DNA of 13,058 nt from CAZYTO01 sp964650405 (GTDB taxonomy: Bacteria; Acidobacteriota; Thermoanaerobaculia; Gp7-AA8). Below, in pieces: positions 1 through 6,796 of this stretch. How positions within the stretch are numbered: the first letter of the stretch is position 1; every line of letters starts with the position of its first letter. The notes beneath the pieces were generated by a model. It did no database searches, was not told where the DNA came from, and worked only from the letters and a program-made list of their open reading frames with translations. Location: NCBI GenBank assembly GCA_964650405.1, contig CAZYTO010000162.1:1-13058 (forward strand). Reading direction: 5' to 3'. A program made the translations under genes and the position numbers.

Positions 1-657
1 GAGGGGTGGGTGGCGCTACCTGCTACGTGGAGCTGCCGGCGTACGGCACGCGTGACTGCCGTGGCACAGCCGACGCTGATCTACGACTGCTGCGGCTTGC
101 CCCACGCGCTCTCTCGCATGCGCGACGACGCTCCGGGCCATCCCGTTCTGGCCCGCAAGAGCGCGCAGCTCCTGCGCCTCCCTCTCGAGGAGCGACGCGG
201 CTGGGACCACGGCGTCTGGACACCGTTGCTCCACCTTCTGCCCGAGGCGAAGACGCCCATCGTCGAGATCTCGCTGCCCTCGCCCGTCACGCCGCGCGAT
301 CTCCTGGCCATGGGCGCCCGACTGGCCCCGCTCCGCGATGACGGCGTGGCCGTCATCGGCAGTGGCGTCATCGTCCACAACCTCGGCCTGGCCCGGCTCG
401 ACGACCGCAATGCACCGGCCGATGCGTGGGCCCAATCGTTCGACGACTGGGCCGCCGCCTGCCTGGTCTCCCGCGACTTCGAGGCGCTCGCCGCGTACGC
501 ACAACGCCCCGAGGCCCGGCGGGCCGTCCCGACACCCGAGCACTTCGAGCCGCTCTGCGTCGTCTGCGGTGCCTCGCGCGACGACGACTCGTACCTCGAG
601 ATCTCGCAAGGCATGGAGTACGGGAACCTGTCGATGCGGAGCGTGGCGTTCGTGTGA
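1..657 (+). CDS. LigB/DODA-type class III extradiol dioxygenase, 5'-truncated by window edge
   Basis: The frame is open from base 1 to TGA at 655-657, so the true start lies off the window; the GTG at 10 is unlikely to be the start. The family cleaves catechol-type rings with a non-haem metal (relatives include E. coli YgiD and plant DODA). Visible family blocks are RVTAVAQPTLIYD, GWDHGVWTPL, GSGVIVHNL, TPEHFEPL and the C-terminal EYGNLSMRS. The HNL and PEH histidines match metal ligands I recall for YgiD. The usual SAHW block reads PATW here (Thr codon 25-27), so one expected metal-binding histidine appears replaced. The N-terminal HGSP block would lie outside the window. Family assignment is confident; catalytic activity is doubtful because of the substitution. 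No partner gene for an aromatic degradation pathway is visible nearby. Confidence 0.85.
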   Translation, partial: EGWVALPATWSCRRTARVTAVAQPTLIYDCCGLPHALSRMRDDAPGHPVLARKSAQLLRLPLEERRGWDHGVWTPLLHLLPEAKTPIVEISLPSPVTPRDLLAMGARLAPLRDDGVAVIGSGVIVHNLGLARLDDRNAPADAWAQSFDDWAAACLVSRDFEALAAYAQRPEARRAVPTPEHFEPLCVVCGASRDDDSYLEISQGMEYGNLSMRSVAFV

Positions 658-695
658 ATTCGCTTAATCGCTTATTCGCTGATCGCTGATTCGCT
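657..695 (+). repeat. Octamer tandem array directly after the dioxygenase stop codon
   Basis: Five units of about 8 bp (ATTCGCT, TAATCGCT, TATTCGCT, GATCGCT, GATTCGCT) begin at the last base of the stop codon. One unit is 7 bp. The same octamer family, in the same orientation relative to its gene, follows the stop codon of the ABC ATPase gene near 2842. It does not form an obvious hairpin. Confidence 0.8.
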
Positions 696-702
696 GAGTA
701 CA

Positions 703-743
703 GCTCCCCGAACGTTCGAATCCGGTGCGGGGTTGTCGGTTCT
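703..743 (+). repeat. Approximately 40-bp direct repeat, copy 1
   Basis: This 41-bp stretch starts GCTCCCCGAACG and ends TTGTCGGTTCT. It recurs at 1403-1441 with one substitution (C to A) and a 2-base GG deletion. It contains GTTCGAATCC, which resembles a tRNA T-arm (B box). The flanking bases do not make a proper T-stem and no tRNA body precedes it, so it is not called a tRNA. The two copies bracket the 21-bp array. Confidence 0.8.
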
Positions 744-837
744 CAGTTCTCGGTTGTCAGGGGCTTTGGTAACCGACAACTGACAACCGACAAGCGACAA
801 CCCAAACGGACAAGTTGTCAGTTACTAACCCTGACAA
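732..837. repeat. Heptamer inverted repeats (GTTGTCGGTT / AACCGACAAC) with hairpins
   Basis: GTTGTCGGTT at 732-741 is the exact complement of AACCGACAAC at 771-780. CGGTTGTCAG at 751-760 is the exact complement of CTGACAACCG at 780-789. From about 772 the sequence runs as 7-bp variants of ACCGACA. A further hairpin pairs TTGTCAG (815-821) with CTGACAA (831-837). The region could act as a terminator for the dioxygenase gene, but no clear T-run follows. It reads as intergenic short-repeat DNA. Confidence 0.7.
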
Positions 838-904
838 GCGTTCCACTTCTCTGTTCGCACGGTACGGCGCGAAAACAGTTGCTGATGGTGACCGGCCGAT
901 GGCA

Positions 905-1311
905 ACCAGTGGCGAGATTCCCGGCGCCGTGGCAAGACAAACGCAACGAGTGCGAAATCTGGTGGCGTGAATGTGAAAATATTCGCGGTTTTTGCAGATT
1001 CCGTGGCACGTGCGAGAAAAGAACTCGTACTTTTGCGAAGTTTCGAGCAATCGGTGTGAGATTCGGAGCCGTTTTGGCAGTTTTTTTCCCACCGTTACGA
1101 GAAAATTTCTCATCGATGTGAAAAAAAGTGCTGCCGTGGCAAGAAAAATGGGACTGATGCCAAAAAACTTCGCACGATTTGCTCGAAACTTCGTAACGGT
1201 TGCCCCAAATCTCGTACGAGTGCCAGAAAAAATCGTACCCGTATCAGAAAATCTCGTACGCGTGCGAGAAAAAGTGCTGCGCGTGTGAAAAAAAGTGTCA
1301 ACGATGGCACT
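905..1311. repeat. Degenerate 21-bp-period tandem array with phased A-tracts
   Basis: A GTG-CGAG-like motif (variants GTGCGAG, GTGGCAAG, GATGCCAA, GTATCAG, GTTACGAG) recurs at 928, 948, 969, 990, 1009, 1031, 1053, 1073, 1094, 1115, 1135, 1156, 1177, 1198, 1219, 1240, 1261, 1282 and 1303. Spacing is 19-22 bp and exactly 21 bp from 1135 onward. Most units carry an A-run of 3-7 after the motif, so A-tracts recur about every two helical turns. Well-kept units hold a dyad (CGAGA-AAA-TCTCG). The block is visibly AT-richer than its surroundings. Both strands stay open in places because 21 is a multiple of 3, giving heptapeptide repeats, but coding is not supported. It is flanked by the direct repeats at 703 and 1403. 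Confidence 0.85.
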
Positions 1312-1402
1312 TTTATGGTCATGCATAGCACCGGGCGGTGGCGCGCGCAGTCCAAGAACTGGACGCCGCGTGACGGATCAGTTACGGCTGACGCCTAAGC
1401 AC

Positions 1403-1441
1403 GCTCCCCGAAAGTTCGAATCCGGTGCGGTTGTCGGTTCT
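1403..1441 (+). repeat. Approximately 40-bp direct repeat, copy 2
   Basis: This is the second copy of the sequence at 703-743, in the same orientation, with one mismatch and two bases missing (TGCGGTTG instead of TGCGGGGTTG). After it, TTTAGTGATCGG diverges from copy 1. The 700-bp offset and the enclosed array suggest duplication or insertion of the segment between them. Confidence 0.8.
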
Positions 1442-1521
1442 TTAGTGATCGGCCGCCGGTGCGTGACTTGACTCGCTGCCTCGGATGCGCGATGGTTTCG
1501 CGGCCCGGGTGGGAGGCGTGA

Positions 1522-2772
1522 TTGTTCGACGATGTCCGCATGACACCGGGCCGGCGTGGTCTCGCCTACGGGCGTGCCGTTCTCCTGGCGCTCTCTCTCG
1601 GCGGCGCGGTTGCCGCGGCCCCCGCCGCCTTCGCCGCATCCACGGCGACGGCCGACCTGCGCGGCGTCTACGTCTTCACCAACGACGTCTCGCAGATCTC
1701 GCACAGCACCGCCACCGCCCTGCAAACCTCCCTCGGCCTTCCCGGCATGGACGGGATCGTGGTGGTGATCGGCTGGAACGCGATCGAGCCGTCGATGGGG
1801 CAGTTCGACTGGTCGCTGCTCGATCCCTGGATGAGCCTCGCAGTCACGGCGGGCAAGAAGATCGATCTGGCCATCCTGGCCGGCAACTCCATCCCCTCCT
1901 GGCTCTACCTCTCGCCCCCCAACGGCCCCGGCGCGCATCAACTGACCTTCACCATCTCGCCGCACGGCGGTGCCACCGGCCAATGCCAGTCCACGATCCT
2001 GCCGCCGCCGTGGGATGCGGCATTCCTGGCCCGGTGGGATGCCATGCTCGCCGCCCTGAGCGCGCACCTGAAGGCGGCCGGCACCTACAACGCCGTCACG
2101 CTGGTGAAGCTCACCGGCGTCAACCGCACCACCGAGGAGTTCCGCCTGCCGTCGGAATCGGCGCAGAGCACCGGCCTGGCCTGCGTCAGCGATGCCCCGA
2201 CGTTCTGGCAACAAGCCGGATACCGTCCGTCGCTCCTTCTGAATGCCTGGGACCAGATCACCGGCTCGTTCCTGAAGACCTTCCCCGACAAGTCGTTCAG
2301 CGTGGCCATCATCCCCACCAACGCCTTTCCGCCGATCAACGAGAGCGGAGCGATCGTGAAGAACAATCCTCCCGACCAGAACACGCCGCTGCTCACACAA
2401 TCGAGCCAGAAGTTCCCCGGCCGTCTGGTCGTGCAGTTCGACTTCCTCATGCCCGGCGAAGCCGCCTCGCCCGCGGTCATCCAGGCAGCGCAGACGCTCG
2501 GAGCCCTGGCCGCGTTCCAGACCAACGAATACCTCGGCCAGAGCGGCCAGGGCGCCGCCTGCTCCGAGCCGGTAACGAGCCCCACTCCCTGCACGCTCTC
2601 CACCTACCTCGCGCTGCTGCAGACCGGCATCTATCCGCTCGGCCAGAGCAACCCCCTCCGCGCCCAGTACATCGAAGTCTTCCACGCCAACGCCACTGCC
2701 TTCCCCGGCGACATCCTCCAGGCCCACGACGAACTGGTCCCGACATCGCGACGGCACGCGGTCAAGCATTGA
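1522..2772 (+). CDS. Secreted putative TIM-barrel glycosidase-like protein
   Basis: A 416-residue protein with an N-terminal signal peptide: basic stretch to about residue 18, hydrophobic core LLALSLGGAVAAA, likely cleavage after AAFA. The TTG at 1522 is preceded by GGGAGG at 1511-1516 with 5-base spacing, which favours it over the ATG at 1540. The early segment VVVIGWNAIEPSMGQFDW followed by DLAILAG looks like the first strands of a retaining glycoside hydrolase barrel (the W..iEP.xGxFdW pattern of GH5/GH42-like enzymes). Possible acid/base and nucleophile glutamates are in RTTEEF (E205/E206) and QTNEYLG (E336); this pairing is inferred from position only. Length suits a single barrel domain. 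The substrate is unknown and it could be an inactive homologue. It stands alone, with repeat-rich gaps on both sides, and converges with the exporter operon. Confidence 0.7.
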   Translation: MFDDVRMTPGRRGLAYGRAVLLALSLGGAVAAAPAAFAASTATADLRGVYVFTNDVSQISHSTATALQTSLGLPGMDGIVVVIGWNAIEPSMGQFDWSLLDPWMSLAVTAGKKIDLAILAGNSIPSWLYLSPPNGPGAHQLTFTISPHGGATGQCQSTILPPPWDAAFLARWDAMLAALSAHLKAAGTYNAVTLVKLTGVNRTTEEFRLPSESAQSTGLACVSDAPTFWQQAGYRPSLLLNAWDQITGSFLKTFPDKSFSVAIIPTNAFPPINESGAIVKNNPPDQNTPLLTQSSQKFPGRLVVQFDFLMPGEAASPAVIQAAQTLGALAAFQTNEYLGQSGQGAACSEPVTSPTPCTLSTYLALLQTGIYPLGQSNPLRAQYIEVFHANATAFPGDILQAHDELVPTSRRHAVKH

Positions 2773-2802
2773 GAGGCTGAGTGCCGAGTGCTGACCAACT
2801 CG

Positions 2803-2842
2803 CAGCGAATAAGCGATTAGGCGACTAAGCGATTAAGCGACT
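2803..2842 (-). repeat. Octamer tandem array directly after the ABC ATPase stop codon
   Basis: Five exact 8-bp units on the + strand: CAGCGAAT, AAGCGATT, AGGCGACT, AAGCGATT, AAGCGACT. Read on the - strand this follows the ATPase gene's TGA (2844-2842) as repeated TCGCTTA-type octamers, matching the array after the dioxygenase stop at 657. The convergent glycosidase-like gene ends 30 bp away at 2772. Confidence 0.85.
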
Positions 2843-3576
2843 CAATCCTCCAACGTCGGCATCGTCGCCAGCACTTCGCTCGCGCGCGGGCGCGTGTTCA
2901 CGGCTTCGTCCTTCCGGATGCGGCCGTCGCGGAAGACGATGACGCGCTTGGCGAACTGGGCGATGTCGTGCTCGTGGGTGACGAGGACGATGGTGAGGCC
3001 CTGTTCGTTGAGGTTCTGGAAGATCTCCATGATCTCCACGGACGTGCGGCTGTCGAGATTGCCGGTCGGCTCGTCGGCCAGAAGGATGGAGGGGCGGTTG
3101 ACGAGGGCGCGGGCGATGGCGATGCGCTGCTGCTGGCCGCCGGAGAGCTGCGACGGAAAGTGGCGCCAGCGCTCGGCCAGGCCGACCATGGCCAGCGACT
3201 GGCGGGCGCGCTGCTCGCGCTCCGCTTTCGTGATTGGCGTGTAGAGCGTCGGCAACTGCACGTTCTCCAGCGCCGTGGTGCGGGGCAGGAGGTTGAAGCC
3301 CTGGAAGACGAAGCCGAGCTTGCGGTTGCGGATGGCGGCGAGCTGGCGCTTGTCGAGCGAGGAGACGTCCGTGTCCTCCAGCAGGTAGCGACCCGAGCTC
3401 GGCTTGTCGAGGCAGCCGAGGATGTTCATGAAGGTGGACTTGCCGCTGCCGCTGGCGCCCATGATGGCCACGAAGCCGCCTTCTTCGACCGACACGTTGA
3501 TCCCGCGGAGGGCATGAAGGCGCGTCTCGCCCAGCTCGTAGTACTTGTGAACGTCCTCGACGCGCAGCACCGTCAA
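2842..3576 (-). CDS. ABC transporter ATP-binding subunit (MacB/LolD type)
   Basis: A 244-residue nucleotide-binding domain that powers the adjacent permease at the inner membrane. Walker A GASGSGKST at residues 40-48, Q-loop Q92, signature LSGGQ at 144-148, Walker B ILLADE ending at catalytic E169, D-loop NLDS and H-loop H201 are all intact. The LLPRTTALENVQLP and DEPTGNLD stretches are typical of the MacB/LolD/FtsE subgroup. The start is TTG at 3576-3574, overlapping the adaptor's TGA; a GTG at 3570 is an alternative. Unlike E. coli MacB, ATPase and permease are separate polypeptides here. It is the last gene of the operon, so translation is probably coupled to the adaptor gene. Confidence 0.95.
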   Translation of the reverse strand: MTVLRVEDVHKYYELGETRLHALRGINVSVEEGGFVAIMGASGSGKSTFMNILGCLDKPSSGRYLLEDTDVSSLDKRQLAAIRNRKLGFVFQGFNLLPRTTALENVQLPTLYTPITKAEREQRARQSLAMVGLAERWRHFPSQLSGGQQQRIAIARALVNRPSILLADEPTGNLDSRTSVEIMEIFQNLNEQGLTIVLVTHEHDIAQFAKRVIVFRDGRIRKDEAVNTRPRASEVLATMPTLED

Positions 3577-4880
3577 CGCCGGATCCCCTGCGCGCCGGGC
3601 GGCAGCGACTTCGACGTCACGGCTGTCGTCACCACTTCATCTTTGGCACCGAGGGCGCCGACGAGCACCGAGCGGACCTCGGTGTAGGTGTGATCGGTGA
3701 TGCCGAGAGCCACTTCCACCGGCTCGATCTCGCCGTCGGGGCGGAGCTTCCAGACCACGGCGTTCTCCACGGGCGCGCCCTTGCGGGGCGGCGCATCGGT
3801 TCCTCCCATGTCGTGCCCGGCCACGTCGATGCCAGCCTTGGCGTAGCGGGCGCGGACCGCTTCGAGCTCGAGGGGCGGCTTGAACCGCAGCGCCGCATTC
3901 GGCAGCTTGATCACGTTCTCCACCGTGGCCACCGGAATGGTCACGTAGGCGGTCATGCCGGGAAAGAGCTTCAGCTCGGGATTGGCGAACGCGATGATGG
4001 CGTCGTACGTCACGACGTTCTGCACGGTGGTCGGGTTCATCCGGATCTGCGTGACCGTGCCGTTGAACGTCTCCTTCGGAAAGGCGTCCACCTTGAACGT
4101 CACTTGCTGGCCGGAACGGATGCGGCCGACGTCCGACTCGTCGACCTTGGCGTAGACGAGCATCCTGGCCAGGTCCTGGGCGATGGTGAAGATCGTCGGC
4201 GCCTGCAGCGAGGCGGCCACGGTCTGCCCGACGTCGACGTTGCGGGCCACGACCGTTCCGTCGATGGGCGACTTGATGATGGTGTAGTTCAGGTTCGTCC
4301 GTGCCACTTCGACGGCCGCTGCCTTCTGCTGCACCTGCGCGTTGGCCTGGGCCACGCTGGCCTTCGCGGCGTCCACGGCAGCCTTCGCCGACTCGTAACT
4401 GGCCTGGGCCTGGTCGAGCGACTGCTGCGTGCCGATGTTCCGCTCGGTGAGGTTCTTGGCCCGCGCGTAGTCGGCCTTGGCCTGCACGAGCCCGGCCTGG
4501 GCCTTGTCGAGATTGGCCGTGGCGGCTACGACGTTCGCCCGCGCGTTGGCCAGGTCAGCGCTCTGCTGCAGCAGCGCTCCCTGGAAGAGCTGCGGATCGA
4601 TGAGGGCGATGACGTCACCCTTGTGGACGTGCGAATTGAAGTCGGCGTTGAGCTTTGCGATCGTCCCCGAGACTTGCGAGCCGACCTGCACGTTCACGAC
4701 GGCGTTCACCACGCCCGTGGAGTCGACCGCATCGCGGATGTCGCCGCGCTGAATGGCGGAAGCGAGGTACTGGACGTGATCGCCGCGGCGCAGCAACGTC
4801 GCCGCGGTCAGGGCGATCAGCGCGCCGGCGCCGATGAGAAGCAGGATCAGGTTACGGCGGGAACGGAACATCTCACTCAT
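3573..4880 (-). CDS. Periplasmic adaptor (membrane fusion protein), MacA/HlyD family
   Basis: A 435-residue adaptor that links the inner-membrane MacB-like permease to an outer-membrane channel. One N-terminal membrane anchor lies at about residues 9-29 (NLILLLIGAGALIALTAA). A lipoyl half-motif follows (about 55-95), then a long Ala/Gln-rich helical hairpin (about 95-195) rich in SADLANARANV- and AKASVAQANAQVQQ-type heptads. The second lipoyl half contains SPIDGTVVARNVDVGQTV, and beta-barrel and membrane-proximal domains complete it. The ATG at 4880 overlaps the permease stop by 8 nt; the ATG at 4871 is an equally good start one base past that stop. A Pro/Gly-rich loop (GGTDAPPRKGAP) interrupts the C-terminal domain. 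No TolC-like gene lies in the window, so the channel would come from elsewhere. Confidence 0.93.
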   Translation of the reverse strand: MSEMFRSRRNLILLLIGAGALIALTAATLLRRGDHVQYLASAIQRGDIRDAVDSTGVVNAVVNVQVGSQVSGTIAKLNADFNSHVHKGDVIALIDPQLFQGALLQQSADLANARANVVAATANLDKAQAGLVQAKADYARAKNLTERNIGTQQSLDQAQASYESAKAAVDAAKASVAQANAQVQQKAAAVEVARTNLNYTIIKSPIDGTVVARNVDVGQTVAASLQAPTIFTIAQDLARMLVYAKVDESDVGRIRSGQQVTFKVDAFPKETFNGTVTQIRMNPTTVQNVVTYDAIIAFANPELKLFPGMTAYVTIPVATVENVIKLPNAALRFKPPLELEAVRARYAKAGIDVAGHDMGGTDAPPRKGAPVENAVVWKLRPDGEIEPVEVALGITDHTYTEVRSVLVGALGAKDEVVTTAVTSKSLPPGAQGIRR

Positions 4881-6090
4881 AACGAAGGGCCTCGATGGGA
4901 TCCATCAGCGCGGCTTTGCGCGCCGGGTAGTAGCCGAAGAAGACGCCGACGGCGATGGAGAACAGTGCGGCCAGCACCACCGCCTCAGTGGAAATGGACA
5001 TGGGCCAGCTCAGGGCCTTGCCGACGAAGACACAGGACACGATGCCGAGAAGCACGCCGGCCGCGCCGCCGACGAGGCTCAGCATCACCGACTCGGCCAG
5101 GAACTGCACCTGGATGGCTTCCTCCGTGGCGCCGACGGAGATGCGCACGCCGATCTCGCGCGTCCGCTCGGTCACCGACACGAGCATCACGTTCATGATC
5201 CCGATGCCGCCCACGATGAGGGAGATGGAGGCGATGGCCACGAGCAGCAGGGTCAGCGTACGGCTGGCCTCGAGCTGGGCCTGGATGATGTCCTCCGGAT
5301 TGCGGATGTTGAAGTCGTCGCCTTCTTCGGCCCGGAGGTGATGGCGGTCGCGGAGGAGCGCCTTCGTCTGCTGCCCGGCCAGCTTTACCACATCCTGCGA
5401 CACGGCCGAGCAGAGGATGTCGTCCAGCCAGGTGACGCCCATCAGTTTCTTCTGGGCCGTGGTGTACGGGAGGAGGATGGTGTCGTCCTGGTCCTGGCCG
5501 GAGACGGAGAGGCCTTTCGGCTTGAGCGTTGCCACGACCTTGCAGGGCATGGTCTTCACCCGGATGACCTTCCCCACCGCCTCCTCGGCGCCGAAGAGCT
5601 GGTCGCGCACGGTCTTGCCGATGACGCAGACGGCGGCGGCGCGGTCGACGTCGTCCTGGGTGAAGGGCGCTCCCTCGTCGATCGTCCAGCGCTTGATGTC
5701 GATGTACTCCGGCGAGACGCCGCGAAATCCCGTGTACCAGTTCTGGTTGCCGTAGACGACCTGGGTCGAGGCATCGACGTTGGGCGAGACGCTCTTGATG
5801 AGGGGGATCTGGTTGCGGATGGCCAGGGCGTCGCCGAGGGTGAGGGTCTTGGTGCCGCGCGGCCCGGTGCGAACACCGTTCACGGCCCGCCCGCCGGCCT
5901 CGATCCAGACGAAGTTGTCGCCGAGGTTGTTGAGCTGCTGCTCGACGCGCGCCTGCCCGGCCTTGCCGATGGCCACGACGCAAATCACGGCGGCGATCCC
6001 GATGGTAATCCCCAGCACGGTGAGGAGGCTGCGCATCTTGTTGCGCAGCAGCGCGAACAGCGACGACGTCAGGAGGGCCAGGTAGTTCAT
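4873..6090 (-). CDS. ABC transporter permease, MacB/FtsX type
   Basis: A 405-residue permease with the MacB topology. The first membrane helix (about 18-42, SLLTVLGITIGIAAVICVVA) follows a basic N-terminus (LRNKMRS). A periplasmic MacB_PCD-like domain extends to about residue 275. Three more helices follow: around TLLLVAIASISLIVGGIGIM, VMLSLVGGAAGVLLGIV, and AVVLAALFSIAVGVFFGY. The FtsX-type signature RTREIGVRISVGA and the typical ending PARKAALMDPIEALRYE are present. It is the first gene of the three-gene operon. No strong Shine-Dalgarno sequence is visible before the ATG at 6090. Likely cargo (macrolide-like compounds, peptides or lipids) cannot be told from sequence. Confidence 0.93.
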   Translation of the reverse strand: MNYLALLTSSLFALLRNKMRSLLTVLGITIGIAAVICVVAIGKAGQARVEQQLNNLGDNFVWIEAGGRAVNGVRTGPRGTKTLTLGDALAIRNQIPLIKSVSPNVDASTQVVYGNQNWYTGFRGVSPEYIDIKRWTIDEGAPFTQDDVDRAAAVCVIGKTVRDQLFGAEEAVGKVIRVKTMPCKVVATLKPKGLSVSGQDQDDTILLPYTTAQKKLMGVTWLDDILCSAVSQDVVKLAGQQTKALLRDRHHLRAEEGDDFNIRNPEDIIQAQLEASRTLTLLLVAIASISLIVGGIGIMNVMLVSVTERTREIGVRISVGATEEAIQVQFLAESVMLSLVGGAAGVLLGIVSCVFVGKALSWPMSISTEAVVLAALFSIAVGVFFGYYPARKAALMDPIEALRYE

Positions 6091-6241
6091 TCGAACGGGC
6101 AGCGACTCAAACGTTGAGATGTGCTAACTCGGGATGTGGCACTCGGCGATGGACGGCGACAGCCGCAGGCCGGAACACAGCGAGTTTCACACGTGCCAGC
6201 TAAATACGGAATGAACCCCGCCGACGGACTGAGTCAGTCTC
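6091..6241 (-). promoter_or_regulatory. Gap upstream of the exporter operon; possible promoter
   Basis: These 151 bp separate the exporter operon from the small gene upstream on the same strand. Reading the - strand, GTTCAT (6216-6211) is followed by TATTTA (6206-6201), which could serve as a -10-like element. GTTCAT also occurs in the candidate operator before the response regulator gene. A 13-bp palindrome GACTGAGTCAGTC lies at 6227-6239, just after the upstream gene's stop. These are weak signals; transcription could also read through from upstream. Confidence 0.25.
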
Positions 6242-6796
6242 TCATTTCGAATGGGGATCGTCGGGCGCATCCTTCGCGTCGTTCGTCGAAGCCGAAGTGG
6301 CACTGCGCTCCGATAGAACCTTCTCCGCGATGCGTGACAATTCCCGCTCGACGCGTCGCACGTCTGCGGAGACGTCGCCGACCTGCTTGCTCAATTCGAT
6401 CAGTACTTTCTCGACCGTCGTATGAACGACCTCACCGACGACTCGGTCGATATGAGCGGACAACGCGTTGAAAAGCTGTCGTTGGAGCTCGTCTGCGTTA
6501 GCGATTCCTGATGCGGCGGGAGGAGAGTAAGCCTGCAAGACTCTCGCGACATATTCGGCAGCGGCAGCGGCGTCTTCGACGATGAAATCAACTCCTTCAC
6601 CATATCCGCCGTCAGGCGCCGCCACTCCATACCCTGTGCCCGGCCTCCATTCGACGGAGGCGACGCGGCCATAGCGCTGGACGTCGATCCACCAATTCCC
6701 GGAGGAAGACGCTGGCCGATCGATCGTGAACGTCACGTCCACCATTCTCCGCCGCACCTGTGCTTCGAGCTCCTGAACAGCTGCTAGGGTTTCCAT
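6242..6796 (-). CDS. Conserved hypothetical protein with C-terminal coiled coil
   Basis: A 184-residue protein read from the ATG at 6796 (METLAAVQELEAQVRRR). I chose this over the longer open frame from 6865 because the extra N-terminal residues (MPSNQRPCRPRSLSQGR) look like out-of-frame sequence of the upstream gene. The ATG overlaps the inferred stop (6784-6786) of that gene. The N-terminal half has a WWIDVQRYGR-VASVEWRPGTGYGV-YGEGVDF stretch; a W.iDv...V.VEWRPg.GfGv...gYGEGpDe pattern is familiar from conserved bacterial proteins near HTH or antitoxin-like genes, a recollection I cannot verify here. The C-terminal half (about 95-165) is helical, with heptad-like VVGEVVHTTVEKVLIELSKQ and DVRRVERELSRIAEKVL. 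No signal peptide, so probably cytosolic. Function is unknown. Confidence 0.7.
   Translation of the reverse strand: METLAAVQELEAQVRRRMVDVTFTIDRPASSSGNWWIDVQRYGRVASVEWRPGTGYGVAAPDGGYGEGVDFIVEDAAAAAEYVARVLQAYSPPAASGIANADELQRQLFNALSAHIDRVVGEVVHTTVEKVLIELSKQVGDVSADVRRVERELSRIAEKVLSERSATSASTNDAKDAPDDPHSK

Noticed and set aside
703..730. tRNA gene or tRNA fragment
   Set aside because: Only the GTTCGAATCC loop motif matches. The flanking bases do not form a T-stem, and no D-arm, anticodon arm or acceptor stem can be built upstream.
757..1326. Long open frames through the AT-richer array (both strands), giving heptapeptide repeats such as FSRTRTR or NLVRVPE
   Set aside because: A 21-bp period yields heptapeptides in any open frame. 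Unit-length changes (19, 20, 22 bp) in the left half shift the phase, there is no ribosome-binding site or known domain, and base composition differs from the neighbouring genes.
1378..2769. Long - strand frame antisense to the glycosidase-like gene
   Set aside because: It is Gly/Arg/Val-rich with no domain, a typical shadow of a GC-rich gene; the + strand frame has a signal peptide, a ribosome-binding site and barrel-like motifs.
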